A DNA stretch of 64,000 nt from Paracoccaceae bacterium (lineage in GTDB: Bacteria > Pseudomonadota > Alphaproteobacteria > Rhodobacterales > Rhodobacteraceae): NCBI GenBank assembly GCA_902543185.1, contig CACBXB010000002.1:1-64000 (forward strand). Direction: 5' to 3'. The notes under the pieces were generated by a model, which was given only the letters and a program-made list of their open reading frames with translations, had not been told where the DNA came from and ran no database searches. The position numbers were made by a program, and so were the translations under genes. Each line of letters opens with the position of its first letter. Position 1 is the stretch's first letter. This document shows positions 9,289 through 17,896 of this stretch, in pieces.

Positions 9289-10436
9289 ATGACTATCCCG
9301 CTCTTAATCCTGCCAACATTTTTGCAACTTATGTCGGCAGCAACGAACTGTCGCCATTTCATTACTGCTACGCAAATGAAAATACCGTATTACGCCTGGC
9401 AGCTGGGCGTTTTTATGCCCACCACAACGGAGAGGATGTGATCTCCAGCTATTGGGCACTGAGAAAGCAGGCAGCACTTTTTGATGTGCCAGAACGCCCT
9501 GTTGAAATTGCTGGCCCGGATGCTGTTGCATTTTTAGAGTACCTAGTCGCTAGAAAGATCAAAGATATGGAAGTAGGTCGTGGGCGTTACGTATTAATAT
9601 GTACCCATGAGGGTGGTATTTTTATGGATGGCATCCTATTCCGATTAGCTGAAAACCGCTTTTGGTTCGTACATCCAGATGGTGATCTAGATATGTGGCT
9701 CCTAGCTCATAGCAGGGGCTTTGATGTAAAGGTGAGTGATCCAAAATCTCGGGTATTGCAGTTGCAAGGGCCAAAGTCTTTTCGGATCATGCAGGATGCA
9801 ACTGAAGGCGCTATTACGCAAAACTTTAGGTACTTTCATTCTGGGCTTTTCAATTTTGATGGTCAGCAAGTCTATGTTTCTCGCACTGGGTGGACTGGTG
9901 AATTAGGGTATGAACTTTACACCTTAGGCGAACATACAGATTGCCCCCGTCTGTGGGATCACTTGATGCGAAAAGGTGAACCTTATGGAATGGTATTTAG
10001 CTCGATGCAGGCCATGAATATTCGTAGGATTGAGGCTGGTATTTTCGACAGCGGTACCGATTTCAATAGCTCCATGACCCCCTTTGAGTCAGGATTAGAG
10101 AAATTTATTGATCTTAGCAAAAAAGGTTTCATGGGTCGTGATGCATTGAGGGTCGCCAACTCCGGAGCCCGGCTTTTTGGTCTAAGCTGCAAAGGTACTA
10201 CCCCTAATGCTAGCGATCTTGTGTTCAGTGACAATGCGCCTGTAGGAAAAGTCACTACTGGTGCGTTCTCACCGTATTTGGAGTGTGGCATAGGATATGT
10301 CCGGTTTGATAAACCCAATGACTGGTCTGGCAAAATACTGACTTTACGATCGCATAAATTTGGTGAGGTGAGTTGCACAATCGTTGATTTACCATTTTAT
10401 GATCAGGAAAAACTCTTGCCCCGTGACACAAAATAA
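9285..10436 (+). CDS. GcvT/DmdA-like aminomethyltransferase family protein
   Basis: A complete 383-residue GcvT-fold protein: N-terminal folate-binding domain (to about residue 280) and a C-terminal barrel (from GARLFGLSCKG). Such enzymes pass a methyl or methylene group from an amine or sulfonium compound to tetrahydrofolate. It is the third gene of the GMC-VOC-GcvT operon and overlaps the VOC stop by four bases. It is a paralogue of the truncated gene at 1-973. It differs clearly from the characterised DmdA of Ruegeria, so DMSP is only one of several candidate substrates. Confidence 0.85.
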   Translation: MNDYPALNPANIFATYVGSNELSPFHYCYANENTVLRLAAGRFYAHHNGEDVISSYWALRKQAALFDVPERPVEIAGPDAVAFLEYLVARKIKDMEVGRGRYVLICTHEGGIFMDGILFRLAENRFWFVHPDGDLDMWLLAHSRGFDVKVSDPKSRVLQLQGPKSFRIMQDATEGAITQNFRYFHSGLFNFDGQQVYVSRTGWTGELGYELYTLGEHTDCPRLWDHLMRKGEPYGMVFSSMQAMNIRRIEAGIFDSGTDFNSSMTPFESGLEKFIDLSKKGFMGRDALRVANSGARLFGLSCKGTTPNASDLVFSDNAPVGKVTTGAFSPYLECGIGYVRFDKPNDWSGKILTLRSHKFGEVSCTIVDLPFYDQEKLLPRDTK

Positions 10437-10541
10437 CACAGCTGATCCAATTGGGCTCAGTGAATTTTGGCATATTTTGATCTCGGACACGAGATATCGA
10501 AGTTGCAATTAACAGGTGGCGCCCTCTTGCTTTTTTGGCTA

Positions 10542-11627
10542 TTAGCCTAGAGAGCGACCTTCAGCTGCGAGTTTATTATTTAGTAGCTGACGAACCTTCA
10601 CGCCTGCTCCGTCTGCTCCAAGTGTTACTTCCAGATAATCAAGCCCACGTGGGTCATTTTCGACATTTTTTTGGAGTTTCTGAAGCAGGTCTTTATCCTC
10701 ATTAAAAGCTGCCACTACACTTGCTTTAGTTTTCTCCGCAACCTCTTGAGTTATTTTTGGGACATCAAAAGCGGCCCCCCAAAAATAATGGGTTTTGCCT
10801 TTAGTGGATGGAGTTACTATGTGACACCCTCTCATAATGAAATCTGATCGACGACCTCTCTCGGGCTTTGGATCATGTACTTTCCAATCAGAAAATGAAA
10901 TTGCAAGTGATGGCATTGTTCCCTTTTGAACTCGCTTGATTGGCTTGTCTTCAGGCAAACCCATCCCTGCGCAAAACAATGGAGAAAGGGGAGCTAAGTC
11001 AAATTCTTGTTCGTAACAAATTGACTCGCCCTCCCAGTAAGTATCTGGAGCAGTAATCCAATCATCTTGCTTGAAAGTATTTTTATGTAAAAAAGCAATG
11101 TGAGTTAAATCCATTACATTTTCTCGGATTAAAATCCAATTTGCGGCTACTTCCATGTACCCTGTTATGAAACTCCAATCTTTATCCACCTGATATGCAA
11201 CATCAGGAGGATCTCGATCAATAGCCTCTGGGTCACCCATCCATATCCATACAAATGCACCAGCTTCCCTCACAGGGTAAGAAGGAATTTGTGCTGTTTT
11301 GGGCATCATTGTTTGAGTGGGTGCCTTAGTACAATTCCCATTCGTATCAAACTCCATACCATGGTAGGGGCATATAATTTTCGAACCACTTACATGTCCC
11401 TCTGATAAAGGGGCCCATCTGTGCGGACAGCGGTCATAAAGTGCCGCAGCTGTTCCATCTTCTAGGCGATAAAGAACAACAGGTGTTTCAAGCAACCATC
11501 GTGTTATTGGTTTAGTGGTTACCTCTTCACTGTAGGCAGCAACCCACCACATATTACGGGGATAATTGTCCACTAACATACCATTGGGTATTCGTTGACC
11601 CTTAGGGTTTTTCCCTTGCATATTCAT
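10542..11627 (-). CDS. Rieske non-heme iron oxygenase, vanillate demethylase-like
   Basis: A 361-residue oxygenase subunit. The Rieske cluster site (CPHRWAPLSEGH ... CPYHGMEFD, about residues 66-92) binds a 2Fe-2S cluster. The mononuclear iron site follows at ENVMDLTHIAFLHKNTF, near residue 170, with Asp and two His in the usual spacing. Relatives such as VanA carry out O- or N-demethylation, releasing formaldehyde, and need a separate reductase; none is adjacent. Its start overlaps the stop of the PanB-like gene by four bases (ATGA), so the two are translationally coupled. The substrate is unknown. Confidence 0.85.
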   Translation of the reverse strand: MNMQGKNPKGQRIPNGMLVDNYPRNMWWVAAYSEEVTTKPITRWLLETPVVLYRLEDGTAAALYDRCPHRWAPLSEGHVSGSKIICPYHGMEFDTNGNCTKAPTQTMMPKTAQIPSYPVREAGAFVWIWMGDPEAIDRDPPDVAYQVDKDWSFITGYMEVAANWILIRENVMDLTHIAFLHKNTFKQDDWITAPDTYWEGESICYEQEFDLAPLSPLFCAGMGLPEDKPIKRVQKGTMPSLAISFSDWKVHDPKPERGRRSDFIMRGCHIVTPSTKGKTHYFWGAAFDVPKITQEVAEKTKASVVAAFNEDKDLLQKLQKNVENDPRGLDYLEVTLGADGAGVKVRQLLNNKLAAEGRSLG

Positions 11628-12487
11628 TTTAAGTTCCTCTTTAATAATTCTTTTTTGAATTTTTCTATTTCTTCATCTTTCATTTTATAACTGTGATCTG
11701 CGTCTGGAAACTTGCCTGTTTGAACCTCATGGACATATTCTGAAAAAGCCTTGGTAGCAGCTTCACTCAAGTTAGCATAACGCTTCGCAAATTTTGGTTT
11801 AAAAGTATCAAAAGCGCCTAACAAATCATATCCATTTAACAACTGGCATGTTCCAGCTGATCCTGCACCAATTGAGAATGTGAAAATAGATATAGCGTCG
11901 TCTACGGCCTTTCCTACTTCATAGGGCATTGCTTCTATTTCCAGACCAATTGCGCCAGCGCCCTCAATGGCCTTTGCATTTTCAATAATTTCGATAGCCG
12001 CATCAGTTGTTTTGCCCTGCATCTTAAAACCACCGAGAAGATGTACTTTATGAGGTAGAAGTCCGACGTGGCTCATTATGGGAACTCCTGCATCAGCGAC
12101 TGCTTTAATTATACTTGTTCCCTCTTTCCCAAGTTGCAACTTAAGCGCATCAGCTCCGCTTTCTTTCATCATTCGTACAGCATTTTCTACGGCATTTTCT
12201 TCAGTCGCATATGAGCCGTATGGCATAGATGCTATCGTCATAGTATTTGGGGCACCGTTACGAACTGCAAGGATATGCATTATCATTTGATCAACTGTAA
12301 TCTGCAATGTATTTTGATGGCCATGTAATGTCATTCCAAGACTATCTCCAACGCCAATAATATCAACGCCAGCGCGCTCCGCCCAGGCAGCTGACATGGC
12401 TTCCCCGACAGCTACCATAGCTAGACGTTCGCCATGGGCTTTTTTTTCGGTTAATTGGGGTATTGTAAGTTTGCTTTCTCGCATCAA
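11624..12487 (-). CDS. PanB-like (ketopantoate hydroxymethyltransferase fold) protein with altered metal site
   Basis: A 287-residue protein collinear with E. coli PanB (shared GDSLGMT, VRxGAPN, HxGLxP, KFAK). By hand alignment with E. coli PanB, metal ligand Asp45 is kept (Asp48) and catalytic Glu181 is kept (Glu185). Metal ligands Asp84 and Glu114 are replaced by Ser87 and Gln118, and the IGAGNVTDGQ loop is changed to IGAGSAGTCQ. It is therefore unlikely to be the pantothenate-pathway enzyme. The coupling to a Rieske oxygenase suggests a catabolic step, perhaps a related aldol or C-C bond reaction. The true function is unknown. Confidence 0.8.
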   Translation of the reverse strand: MMRESKLTIPQLTEKKAHGERLAMVAVGEAMSAAWAERAGVDIIGVGDSLGMTLHGHQNTLQITVDQMIMHILAVRNGAPNTMTIASMPYGSYATEENAVENAVRMMKESGADALKLQLGKEGTSIIKAVADAGVPIMSHVGLLPHKVHLLGGFKMQGKTTDAAIEIIENAKAIEGAGAIGLEIEAMPYEVGKAVDDAISIFTFSIGAGSAGTCQLLNGYDLLGAFDTFKPKFAKRYANLSEAATKAFSEYVHEVQTGKFPDADHSYKMKDEEIEKFKKELLKRNLK

Positions 12488-12576
12488 AACTCTTAAAGTT
12501 GTTCCAATTGGAACAATAATTAGTTATTTAATTGAGAACTGACAAGTGAATAAATCAGGAAGAATTTTGAATACTA

Positions 12577-13068
12577 TTGGATTTTCAAAATATGAGTAGA
12601 GTAAAAGTGGAACTAGATTATTCAAATATTTTTGAATCTGTTGAATTTCCTGATGCTTATAAAGTTTCATACTTGGCAAATGCCATCGTTTTTCCAACAT
12701 ATGAGGATGTTAGAAAAGATTTTGGTTTAGTCAGAGCAGAGTATCATCTGTTGTTATGTTTGGCACATTATTCTGAGCTGACAGCGCAGGATGTTGCTAG
12801 GATTACTCGGCGGCCACGAAATTCGATTTCTAGAGCGGTCCATAGAATGTTGGATTTAGGTTTTTTGAAGCGGGTCCCGGATCCAAGTGATGCAAGACAA
12901 GCAAAATTACAAATAACTAATGAAGGCAAAATTATGCATAAGAAAGTTTCAGAATATTTAGTAGCCCGTGAAGCTGAGATTTTCAGTGTCCTCTCTGAAA
13001 GCGAACGCAAGCATTTTAGAGATTTAATCAGAAAATTAGCAAATTTTGCATCAACGCTCAAACGCTAG
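12577..13068 (+). CDS. MarR-family transcriptional regulator
   Basis: A 163-residue winged-helix regulator. The recognition region TAQDVARITRRPRNSISRAVHRML and the wing LKRVPDPSDARQAKLQITNEG fit MarR proteins. It is divergent from the PanB-like/Rieske pair across a 90-base gap and convergent (four-base overlap) with the molybdopterin reductase gene, so it probably controls the PanB-like/Rieske operon and itself. The TTG start at 12577 has AGGAAGA about 12 bases before it; an ATG at 12592 is an alternative. Confidence 0.85.
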   Translation: MDFQNMSRVKVELDYSNIFESVEFPDAYKVSYLANAIVFPTYEDVRKDFGLVRAEYHLLLCLAHYSELTAQDVARITRRPRNSISRAVHRMLDLGFLKRVPDPSDARQAKLQITNEGKIMHKKVSEYLVAREAEIFSVLSESERKHFRDLIRKLANFASTLKR

Positions 13069-15290
13069 TTTCCTTGGTATTTTTCAACTTCCACTTCGAT
13101 ATTATGTGCTGCAGAACCTTGCCCTAAATCTGACGTGCCTGTATCTGCTGTTAGCACATTAGGGTTTCCAGAAATGTCTAAGCCGTCCTCGGCTGGTGAA
13201 AACCAAGCACCCGTCGCTAATGAGATGACTCCGGGTATAATTGTTTCCTGAGGCCGTAAAGTAGCAAGACAAGAGCCTCTAGAATTCCAAATTTTGATCA
13301 AGTCACCCTCTGAGATGCCTCTTTTTCGTGCATCTTGAGGGTTCATAACTAAAATGGCATGTTTGGATATTTCCTCAGCAGCAACTTGTAGCTGGCTATG
13401 CAATTTATCGTGAGGTTGTGGCGAAAGTAAACGAAGAGGAAACTTCCGGTCCAAACAAGGCTTATTAAAAATGGGATGGCCAGGGATTTCTGGGTAATTA
13501 AATTTTGCAATTTTTTCTGAATAGATTTCAATTTTTCCGGATGGTGTGCCAAGTGGGTTCTTTAATGGGTCATCACGGAAAGCTTTGAAGGGGACGTAAT
13601 CCTCTTCATCTTGGTCAATCGACATTCTCTCGAAATTTTTTTCTTTAAGTGTTTCGAAGTCTGCGACGTTAATTCCCTGACTTCTAGCCTGCTTATAAAA
13701 CTTATCATAAATGCCTTCAATCCATTCCTCTGATGACTGATTTTCTGTAAATTTTTCCTCGCAATTAAGCTTTTTCGATAGGGCCGTAAAAATATCATAA
13801 TCATTTTTTGCCAGTCCCACTGGTGGTATCATCTGAGGCATATAGAATATGTATGGATCGCCTTTTGCCCAGCCTATATCTGACCGCTCAAATTGTGTGG
13901 TGGCTGGGAAAACGATATCTGCTCGCTGAGCTGTCGCTGTCCACCAGGGTTCATTAACAATTATGGTCTCAGGATGTTGCCAAGCATTATTGAGACGGTT
14001 TAGGTCTTGGTGATGATGGAATGGATTTCCACCACACCAGTAAACAAGTTTTATGTCTGGATAAATCCGCTTTTCACCGTTGAAATTGTAGGGTCCGCCT
14101 GGATTTAATAGCATGTCTGCGATGCGTGAGACCGGTATAAAATCAGATATTGGATTTTGCCCCTGCTCAAAAAGAGGGCCTTGCATTCTCTGTGCTGTTT
14201 TACCAACATTACCAATCGCACCGTATCCAAAGCCAACACCTCCACCAGGTAGGCCAATTTGACCTAGCATTGCCGCCAAGACGCAAGCCATCCAGAAAGG
14301 GTGCTCCCCATAACGCGCTCTTTGCAATGACCATGAAACACAAATTAGCGTTCTGCCCGATGCCATGCTTCTGGCTAAGTCTCTAATTGTAGAAGCATCT
14401 ATGCCGGTTTCTTGAGAAGCCCATTCTGGAGTCTTTGCAGAGTGGCCGTCTTCCCCAAGAAAATATTTTTTGAATAATTGGTAACCTGAAGAGTGAGTAT
14501 TCAAAAACATTTGGTTGGCCAGTTCCTCAGTTTCAAAAACGTAAGCGATAGCCAACATTAAAGCCATATCTGTACCAGGAATTATTGGTAGCCAATTAGT
14601 TTCCTTGGGGCTATCGTCTTGTTGCGGGCTAATTGAGATCATATTCTTCCGCAGCTGTTTGAAATTTTTGAAATGGTTTGAAACGTCGTGTTCTGTGGAT
14701 CCTCCCATACTGACTTGCGAATTTTTGGGATTGATACCACCAAAAATAATTAGGTTATCAGTATGTTTTTCTATCAACCTCCAGCTATTTATCTCACCCC
14801 AAGTTACTTTATGAAAATTTAATCCTAGTACATGGGGGATAATAGCTTGTGCTGCACCAGTGCTATAGCTGGCATAAGAACTAACATAGCCGCCTATAGA
14901 ATTTAAGAAACGATGTAATTGGCTCTGCGAATGATGAAATCTGCCTGCACTAGCCCAACCATATGAACCACCAAATATAGCTTCATTACCAAAATCATTT
15001 TTTACCCGAATTAACTCACTAGAGGCGAGGTCAATGGCATCTTCCCATGACAAAGGAACGTATTCATCATTTCCTCTGGCGTTAGTTGTGTTTTTTTTGA
15101 GCCAACTCTTTCTAACGTAGGGTTGGTCAACCCGCTTTGAATGATGAACAGCATTTGGTACAAGCTGTGAAATATTTGGTGGTGCAGGATCGGCGTGGAA
15201 AGGTTCAGTATCAATTATTTTGTCATTTTCGACAAAGACATTGAAAGCTCCCCAATGGCTAGTAGTTACTTTTGAAAATTTCTTTCCCAT
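13065..15290 (-). CDS. Molybdopterin oxidoreductase of the DMSO/TMAO/biotin sulfoxide reductase family (BisC-like)
   Basis: A 741-residue protein matching BisC/TorZ along its length (AHWG-like TTSHWGAFNV at the start, VRKSWL near residue 60). The molybdenum Ser is in SYASYSTGAAQ near residue 145, and the C-terminal dinucleotide-binding domain includes GDLIKIWNSRGSC. There is no signal peptide or twin-arginine motif, so it is probably cytoplasmic, as BisC is. It would reduce an S-oxide or N-oxide (biotin or methionine sulfoxide, TMAO). The start was set at the ATG at 15288-15290; a TTG two codons upstream is possible. It follows the URO-D-like gene on the same strand. Confidence 0.85.
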   Translation of the reverse strand: MGKKFSKVTTSHWGAFNVFVENDKIIDTEPFHADPAPPNISQLVPNAVHHSKRVDQPYVRKSWLKKNTTNARGNDEYVPLSWEDAIDLASSELIRVKNDFGNEAIFGGSYGWASAGRFHHSQSQLHRFLNSIGGYVSSYASYSTGAAQAIIPHVLGLNFHKVTWGEINSWRLIEKHTDNLIIFGGINPKNSQVSMGGSTEHDVSNHFKNFKQLRKNMISISPQQDDSPKETNWLPIIPGTDMALMLAIAYVFETEELANQMFLNTHSSGYQLFKKYFLGEDGHSAKTPEWASQETGIDASTIRDLARSMASGRTLICVSWSLQRARYGEHPFWMACVLAAMLGQIGLPGGGVGFGYGAIGNVGKTAQRMQGPLFEQGQNPISDFIPVSRIADMLLNPGGPYNFNGEKRIYPDIKLVYWCGGNPFHHHQDLNRLNNAWQHPETIIVNEPWWTATAQRADIVFPATTQFERSDIGWAKGDPYIFYMPQMIPPVGLAKNDYDIFTALSKKLNCEEKFTENQSSEEWIEGIYDKFYKQARSQGINVADFETLKEKNFERMSIDQDEEDYVPFKAFRDDPLKNPLGTPSGKIEIYSEKIAKFNYPEIPGHPIFNKPCLDRKFPLRLLSPQPHDKLHSQLQVAAEEISKHAILVMNPQDARKRGISEGDLIKIWNSRGSCLATLRPQETIIPGVISLATGAWFSPAEDGLDISGNPNVLTADTGTSDLGQGSAAHNIEVEVEKYQGN

Positions 15291-15391
15291 AAACAATAAC
15301 TCAAAGAATTTTTTCTTCTCTTATGTATCGTCTCAGACAAACTTAATTTTTGTTGTATTTCAAGACTGATTTTCTTGGAAAGTAGTTTCTT

Positions 15392-16702
15392 TCAATTGGT
15401 CTGTCTTAAGATTTTGGGGCAGTCATGCACCTGTTTTAGAATGAGCTCTACAAGACCAAACTCTGATTCACCATTTAGATCCTCAAAATAAAGATGGCTG
15501 GGCCAAGGCTCATTTACAAAATTATTTAATGGCAAATCAATTTGTTCACAAACCTCTTTAATCGCTTTTACATAGTCTTTAGCCGCGTTACCTAACTGCT
15601 CTCTGGCTAATTCTAAATCTTCTATACTATTTCTATCGACTTCGCCGGAGCCGATACCTGTTGTTAGTGGTATATTTCTTTGCAAAGACTGATCTCGATA
15701 AAAAGCAACATCAACTTTATCAGCTTCTAGTCGCATCATGAATTTCTGACAGACACTAAATTTGATATCAGTCAACTCATTCAGGTCTACTTTCGTGGAT
15801 GTGCCGGTGCTTTTTGAACTCCTGCGTGAGCGTCTACTTTTACTTTGTACATTTGCTACGTAGTCACCTCTGTAATTACAATCAAATACTCTTCCATTCC
15901 AAAGGTTTCCATCGTCCATTCTTTGAATTGATCTTATGGACATCGTTTTACAATTTTCTGGCCCAATAAAAAAAGGAGAACCTGAAGCATCCGAAAGCTC
16001 TACCCATCCATTAGGAAAAACGGTCAAATGGTGTTCAATCCAAGGTACTATGACTTTGTCAGCAAGATGATCAAGTAAAGCGTTTACGTGATCCGGATCA
16101 TTTACAACATCTGCTAAAAGTGGTTCTTGACCGTATATATCAGCCGCAAGACTGTAAGGTGCTGAAATCTGGAGCAAGGGCTCCATACCAGTTAATTCTT
16201 CCGTAACACGCAATATATCATCAATTATTTTTGGAATACCTGTACTGAAATCTGGCGTTTCTAATTCAAAGCAGTTTTCTTTGTTGATCAAAGCTTCATC
16301 AGGGTCAGATCCAGGAGGGAATTTATCTGGATACATCATTTTTTGGCCTAATACTTCGCAAGAAAAAGCATAGAGGGCCCAAGTCATGTACAATTTTTTT
16401 ACACCTAATAGCCTACCAACAGTAAGGTTTGCGCGCACATACCTATAGGGATCAGTTTTATAGTATTCAGCGGAAGTGACACCATACAAGTCATTCAAGA
16501 TGGCGAGAGCTAACATATGCACAGAGGCTGTTGAATGGACCTCATCAGCTGGAGCAAGAATAGAAAAGTTTTCATCAAAATTACCAGCAATTGCTGCATC
16601 GAATACAGATTTGATCTCTGTTTTTGCGTCTTCACTACCAGCTTGCCATGATTTTAAAAGGTGAAGACCTTTAGGATAGGAATAGGTTGCTAAATTGATC
16701 AT
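15392..16702 (-). CDS. URO-D-fold (uroporphyrinogen decarboxylase family) protein, possible methyltransferase
   Basis: A 436-residue protein with URO-D family features in its middle part (LQISAPYSLAADIYG, then DPDHVNALLDHL, then DASGSPFFIGPENC). Catabolic members of this family (MtaA, CmuA-like) transfer methyl groups between corrinoid or folate carriers and thiols. The His-X-Cys zinc motif of MtaA is not visible, so methyltransfer is unproven. A Ser/Arg-rich stretch (SKSRRSRRSSKSTGTSTK, about residue 290) looks like a flexible insert absent from ordinary HemE. It is not the heme-pathway enzyme. It lies 101 bases upstream of the BisC-like gene on the same strand. Confidence 0.7.
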   Translation of the reverse strand: MINLATYSYPKGLHLLKSWQAGSEDAKTEIKSVFDAAIAGNFDENFSILAPADEVHSTASVHMLALAILNDLYGVTSAEYYKTDPYRYVRANLTVGRLLGVKKLYMTWALYAFSCEVLGQKMMYPDKFPPGSDPDEALINKENCFELETPDFSTGIPKIIDDILRVTEELTGMEPLLQISAPYSLAADIYGQEPLLADVVNDPDHVNALLDHLADKVIVPWIEHHLTVFPNGWVELSDASGSPFFIGPENCKTMSIRSIQRMDDGNLWNGRVFDCNYRGDYVANVQSKSRRSRRSSKSTGTSTKVDLNELTDIKFSVCQKFMMRLEADKVDVAFYRDQSLQRNIPLTTGIGSGEVDRNSIEDLELAREQLGNAAKDYVKAIKEVCEQIDLPLNNFVNEPWPSHLYFEDLNGESEFGLVELILKQVHDCPKILRQTN

Positions 16703-16843
16703 CTTAAACCCAAATTTAAATTTAATTTGAAATAGATTTATTACAAAATCTAATGATTAATTGGGCCGTATACACAATAAATTGGATTTATAATATAGAT
16801 CCATTATAAAATTTTTAATAAGCCCATTAAGAATTAGAAATTT

Positions 16844-17896
16844 TTAAACAACGCGGAGGGCAAAAACATTTTGTAGAAAAAAGAGACCTATAAAACATAT
16901 AATAAAAGCGACGGCTGGCGCTAAAACCCATCCAATTAAGATTTTTCCTAAAACCGCCCAATTTATACTGGCTACACCCCTTAAAATTGATATGCCAATA
17001 ATAGCACCAACCACAGCTTGGGAACTGGAAACTGGTACTAATGGTATAGTTGGTAAACCCAGATTTAATAAAAACGTTTCAAGACCACGTGATGCGAACA
17101 TAAACAAAACAATTGAGTGTGAGATTACCGCTATCAAAGCTGTCGTTGCAGAAAGACTGCCAAGTTGGGATCCCACTGTGTCCATAACTTTTCGAGAATA
17201 TGTGAAGACGCCTAGACCGATTGATAAACCACCCAAAAGCAAAAGCTGTTGCGCTGAACTTATGGTAAAATTCCCAAGTCCAAGAGTTGGGAAGGGTTGG
17301 ACTGGTATAAAAACCCCAACAACGTTTGCTATATTATTTGCCCCAAGAGCGTAAGCACCCAATCCACCTGCGACTATTAGAGCAATTCTTTTTATTGCGT
17401 CCAATGTAGTCATATGGATAGCCACACGCCGAGAAATAAATTTTATTAATTGCACAATTAAAACGGCAATGATGCCTGCCATTAAAGGGCATAAGATCCA
17501 AGTACTCAGAATTTTCAGTAAAATAGTTGTATCGGTGGGTTTTTGAGAAAAGAAATTCCAACCAATGATTGCCCCAACTATAGCCTGAGATGTTGAAACA
17601 GGTAGGCCGCCTTTTGTCATAATAAAAACTGAAAACCCTGCAGAAAGAGCGGTCATAAAAGCGCCGGGTAGTGCCGAAATGGCTCCTAGTTTTCCCAAGG
17701 TTTCTGTCGGTCCAGCCCCGGAAAATACAGCGCCTAATAAAACACAAATGGAGCAAATTATGGCAGCAGTCTGCCACGACACCATTTTTGTTCCAACAGC
17801 GGTGCCAAAAACATTAGCAGCATCGTTTGCTCCTAGAGCCCAGCCTAGAAAAAGGCCGCTGGATAAAAATACCAATACCAGAGGGTCAATAGCCAC
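16844..17896 (-). CDS. Low-affinity inorganic phosphate transporter, Pit family
   Basis: A 350-residue membrane protein with the two inverted PiT signature repeats, GANDAANVFGTAVG (about residue 22) and GANNIANVVGVF (about residue 185), and about ten hydrophobic helices. It would carry phosphate, probably as a metal-phosphate complex, by ion symport. Its start overlaps the last base of the DUF47 gene stop, the usual paired arrangement in alphaproteobacteria. Confidence 0.9.
   Translation of the reverse strand: MAIDPLVLVFLSSGLFLGWALGANDAANVFGTAVGTKMVSWQTAAIICSICVLLGAVFSGAGPTETLGKLGAISALPGAFMTALSAGFSVFIMTKGGLPVSTSQAIVGAIIGWNFFSQKPTDTTILLKILSTWILCPLMAGIIAVLIVQLIKFISRRVAIHMTTLDAIKRIALIVAGGLGAYALGANNIANVVGVFIPVQPFPTLGLGNFTISSAQQLLLLGGLSIGLGVFTYSRKVMDTVGSQLGSLSATTALIAVISHSIVLFMFASRGLETFLLNLGLPTIPLVPVSSSQAVVGAIIGISILRGVASINWAVLGKILIGWVLAPAVAFIICFIGLFFLQNVFALRVV

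Noticed and set aside
10480-10495. Hairpin ATCTCG-GACA-CGAGAT between the GcvT-like and Rieske genes as a terminator
   Set aside because: Only six base pairs and no T tract on either strand; too weak to call.
11624-12487. Genuine pantothenate-pathway panB
   Set aside because: Two of the metal-binding acidic residues are missing, and the gene is coupled to an oxygenase rather than panC.
17334-17777. 147-codon minus-strand frame inside the phosphate transporter
   Set aside because: Same strand, shifted frame within the Pit gene, which is intact with both signature repeats.
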